64,000 bases of DNA from an uncultured Pseudomonadota bacterium (GTDB lineage Bacteria; Pseudomonadota; Gammaproteobacteria; Methylococcales; Methylomonadaceae). The position numbers and the translations under genes were made by a program. The notes under the pieces are model-generated. The model searched no databases. It saw only the letters and a program-made list of their open reading frames with translations, and was not told where the DNA came from. Position 1 is the stretch's first letter, and each line of letters begins with the position of its first letter. The DNA lies in contig CAIXED010000041.1 of the NCBI GenBank assembly GCA_903918375.1, forward strand, positions 1 through 64,000, written 5' to 3'. Of this stretch, positions 61,783-64,000 are shown piece by piece.

Positions 61783-61870
61783 TGGCGGAGAGAAAGGGAT
61801 TCGAACCCTTGATACGTTGCCGTATACACACTTTCCAGGCGTGCGCCTTCGACCGCTCGGCCATCTCTCC
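61783..61870 (-). tRNA. tRNA-Ser (anticodon GGA)
   Basis: On the - strand the 88-base gene begins GGAGAGATGGCCGAG and ends TCTCTCC G CCA. The acceptor stem pairs fully and the anticodon loop CTGGAAA gives GGA, which reads UCC and UCU. The long variable arm (ATACG, GCAA loop, CGTAT) is typical of serine tRNA, and the T arm is AAGGG-TTCGAAT-CCCTT. The CCA end is encoded. Confidence 0.97.
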
Positions 61871-62060
61871 GTATTCAGCAGCTAATAACCGCTAAGGGCC
61901 GTGCAGAATATAGTAATTCAGGGGTGATTGCAATGAATTTGAGCACGACTATTTTCCTATGAATTCAGTGCTTAACCCAATCCCCCTCAATTGAACCTTA
62001 TTGATTAGAGTTTTTTGTAGCAAATTAGCTTTATATCTACCGAACCACCTATTCACTGGC

Positions 62061-63944
62061 TCACCGACAACTCGCCCCAACCGCCTGCTCTAACACCCCA
62101 ACTTGCGATTCAAGCAAAGTAAAATCCAGCTTTGCCCGCGTAATACCGGTATAAATCAATTCACGCGTCAGCACTTGATTGATTTGATCGGGCAACACCA
62201 ACACCACATGACTAAACTCCGAACCTTGCGATTTATGCACAGTCATCGCGTAAGCGGTTTCGACGTTCGGCAAACGTAATGGTGATACCCAATGGATTTG
62301 CTGATCACCAGCTGGAAACGCTACTCGTAGCTTGTTGTTTTGGTCTTTCAAAGCGATGCCAATATCGCCGTTCATCAAGCCTAAGCCATAGTCATTACTA
62401 GTCACCATCACTGGCCGGGCTTCATACCAAGCTTGGCTTGTGCTTGGCTGACCTAGCCATTGCTCAATGCGTTGATTCAAACCTTCAACCCCCCAAACCC
62501 CGCGCCGTAACGGGCTTAATACTCGGAAAGTATCGAAGGCATTTAATACAACCCAAGCCCATTCATCAACCGAGCTATAGCTAGATTTGTCTTTAATCAC
62601 TTGCCGATACAAACCATAACCCGCTAAACGCACTGTCTGTTCAGGCAAAACTAATTGCTGCAACGCTAACCAGCCAGTTTTGCTGTCAATATGCGAAGGA
62701 TTCAAATCAGGATAATGCTCGGCTGGGGCATTTAAAATCGCCGCTACTTTTCGATAATCACCAGCATTCACAGCCTTGGCTAAATTACCAATTCCACTTT
62801 GGTCATTAAAACGATAGCTGTGTTGTAGCACGGTGGTTTGTTGGTTATAAAACTGACCTTGGCTTAATGGATTCTCTGCAAGCCGTTCTGAGGCATAGCT
62901 CTCAATCCAAGCCAAAGTTGATTGGTCATAGGCTAATCCACCAGCCCCATGACATAAATCGCCAAGCACCGAACCCGGTTCCACCGAAGCCAATTGGTCT
63001 TTATCGCCTAATAGAATCAAACTGGCGGTATCCGGCAATGCCGCCAATAAAGCCGCCATCATTTCCAAATCAATCATCGACGCTTCATCGACAATCACCA
63101 CATCCGCCACCAAGCGATTATGTTGATTGTATTTATATTGACGGCTATTGGGGCGACTACCTAGCAAGCGGTGCAAAGTGCTGGCTTTGCGGGGCATTTG
63201 TTGTTTGATCGCTTCATCGACTGCTAACTTTTCCACCGCGCCATTAATCGACTCGCTGACACGAGCCGCCGCTTTGCCTGTCGGTGCAGCCAGAATGATG
63301 TTTAACGGTCTGCCAAGGCTTGCGTCGGCACTGGCCATCTTGATCAACACCGCCAGCAACTTGGTCAAGGTAGTGGTTTTACCGGTGCCTGGGCCGCCGG
63401 TAATAATGCTAAATTTTGCTCGTAAAGCGACGACACAAGCGATTTTTTGCCAATCAGTTTGTGCTGAATTTTGAGCAGGAAATAAGCCAGCAATTTCTGC
63501 CTTCACCTGCTCCGGCAAACTGTCTCGAACCGGCTGCACCAAACGATCAATCACCTGCGTCACGGTTTGTTGATATTGCCAATAGCGGCGTAGATACAAG
63601 CGTTTATGCACGACATCCAATACTAACGGCGTATTGCCTTCGCCTGTCGCGACTAAATCATCTGCTTGACTTAAAGCTGTTAGCCAATCGTTTAACTGAT
63701 ACTGTTTAAGCCAATCCAAATCAACCGATTCACCGACCGCTAAGCTTTGCACGGGGTCTTGACTTAAAGCCTGTAAATCCAGATAAACCGCACCTTGCGC
63801 CAATTGCTGACTAAGCAAAGCCGCTGCCAATAACACGGTTGAATTAGCATTAGGTGACTGGCGGTTTAAAAACTGTACAAAGGCCCTATCCAAAGGCTGC
63901 AACCAGCCTTGGGCAATGCCTAGCTCTAAATGCTCGATAGTCAT
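62061..63944 (-). CDS. recD: Exodeoxyribonuclease V subunit alpha (RecD)
   Basis: RecD is the fast 5-prime to 3-prime helicase of RecBCD. The 627-residue protein has an N-terminal domain (1-about 150), Walker A ITGGPGTGKTTT (about 180), Walker B VIVDEASMIDL with LLGDKDQLASVEPGSVLGD, and the C-terminal helicase motif AMTVHKSQGSEFSHVVLVLP. All needed motifs are intact. The ATG overlaps the recB stop as ATGA, the usual order recB-recD. Confidence 0.96.
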   Translation of the reverse strand: MTIEHLELGIAQGWLQPLDRAFVQFLNRQSPNANSTVLLAAALLSQQLAQGAVYLDLQALSQDPVQSLAVGESVDLDWLKQYQLNDWLTALSQADDLVATGEGNTPLVLDVVHKRLYLRRYWQYQQTVTQVIDRLVQPVRDSLPEQVKAEIAGLFPAQNSAQTDWQKIACVVALRAKFSIITGGPGTGKTTTLTKLLAVLIKMASADASLGRPLNIILAAPTGKAAARVSESINGAVEKLAVDEAIKQQMPRKASTLHRLLGSRPNSRQYKYNQHNRLVADVVIVDEASMIDLEMMAALLAALPDTASLILLGDKDQLASVEPGSVLGDLCHGAGGLAYDQSTLAWIESYASERLAENPLSQGQFYNQQTTVLQHSYRFNDQSGIGNLAKAVNAGDYRKVAAILNAPAEHYPDLNPSHIDSKTGWLALQQLVLPEQTVRLAGYGLYRQVIKDKSSYSSVDEWAWVVLNAFDTFRVLSPLRRGVWGVEGLNQRIEQWLGQPSTSQAWYEARPVMVTSNDYGLGLMNGDIGIALKDQNNKLRVAFPAGDQQIHWVSPLRLPNVETAYAMTVHKSQGSEFSHVVLVLPDQINQVLTRELIYTGITRAKLDFTLLESQVGVLEQAVGASCR

Positions 63945-64000
63945 TTCACACCGCCCTTAAACAATCCATCCAAATAATCAATCAACTCAAAATCTGGCTT
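63941..64000 (-). CDS. recB: RecB, C-terminal fragment
   Basis: The last 60 bases on this strand encode KPDFELIDYLDGLFKGGVK and a stop, the C-terminus of the RecB nuclease-helicase, which ends in a L-I-x-x-L-D-x-L-F motif. The stop codon overlaps the recD start. The rest of the gene is outside the window. Confidence 0.75.
   Translation of the reverse strand, partial: KPDFELIDYLDGLFKGGVK

Noticed and set aside
1-64000. CRISPR array or rRNA operon
   Set aside because: No regularly spaced direct repeats and no rRNA sequence were seen; repeats found are palindromic and irregularly spaced.

Overview
The window looks like the chromosome of a gammaproteobacterium of methanotroph or methylotroph type (Methylococcales-like). 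This is inferred from gene content, not from a marker gene search. The evidence is: gammaproteobacterial gene orders (clpS-clpA, recA-recX-alaS, pilB-pilC-pilD-coaE-zapD-yacG, pdxA-ksgA, feoA-feoB-feoC, recB-recD); a pyrophosphate-type 6-phosphofructokinase, common in ribulose-monophosphate methanotrophs; and a strongly codon-biased MxaD-like periplasmic protein next to a YVTN beta-propeller protein.

Layout. 1-1.6 kb: tail of a type I restriction specificity subunit and a secreted beta-helix protein. 1.7-22.5 kb: mostly housekeeping genes (lolA, PBP1b, queG, nnr, dmeF, clpS-clpA, infA, recA, recX, alaS, an H-NS-like gene, lysC, gluQ, dksA, an aminotransferase, a rhodanese, a DUF3581 gene). 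22.5-22.8 kb: a gap between convergent genes that holds two copies of a DnaA-box module. 22.8-27.3 kb: peroxiredoxin, exonuclease I, MxaD-like protein and beta-propeller protein. 27.3-31.6 kb: an accessory, repeat-rich segment with a DUF4145 gene, two small exported proteins and two toxin-antitoxin loci whose toxins are broken. 31.6-34.7 kb: feoABC behind a Fur-like site. 34.7-37.2 kb: a lipoprotein and a membrane protein flanking a convincing dif site. 37.2-39.4 kb: CinA-type amidohydrolase, HIT protein and AI-2E-family transporter. 39.4-45.8 kb: a heme d1/cytochrome cd1 cluster with a divergent MarR-type regulator carrying a four-cysteine tail. 46-53.8 kb: pdxA-ksgA and the pilus/coaE operon. 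53.8-57.2 kb: MutT-ThiE fusion, argJ and a TusA/PP-loop thiolation pair. 57.2-60.2 kb: a PemK-like TA pair, pfp, and a third antitoxin with a deleted VapC toxin. 60.2-64 kb: ppa, a DUF2797 gene, tRNA-Ser and recD-recB.

Three things stand out. First, the segment seems to span the replication terminus: there is a dif-like site at 36056-36083 with a perfect XerD arm, G excess on the + strand to the left changes to C excess to the right, and KOPS-like octamers on each side point to it. A duplicated DnaA-box module lies about 13 kb away, which is unusual for a terminus. Second, three of four toxin-antitoxin loci keep an intact antitoxin and have an inactivated toxin (frameshift, frameshift plus start loss, internal deletion). 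Third, some translation starts are unusual: gluQ has no ATG, GTG or TTG before its catalytic motif, and lysC has a well-placed internal start that would give a separate beta subunit.
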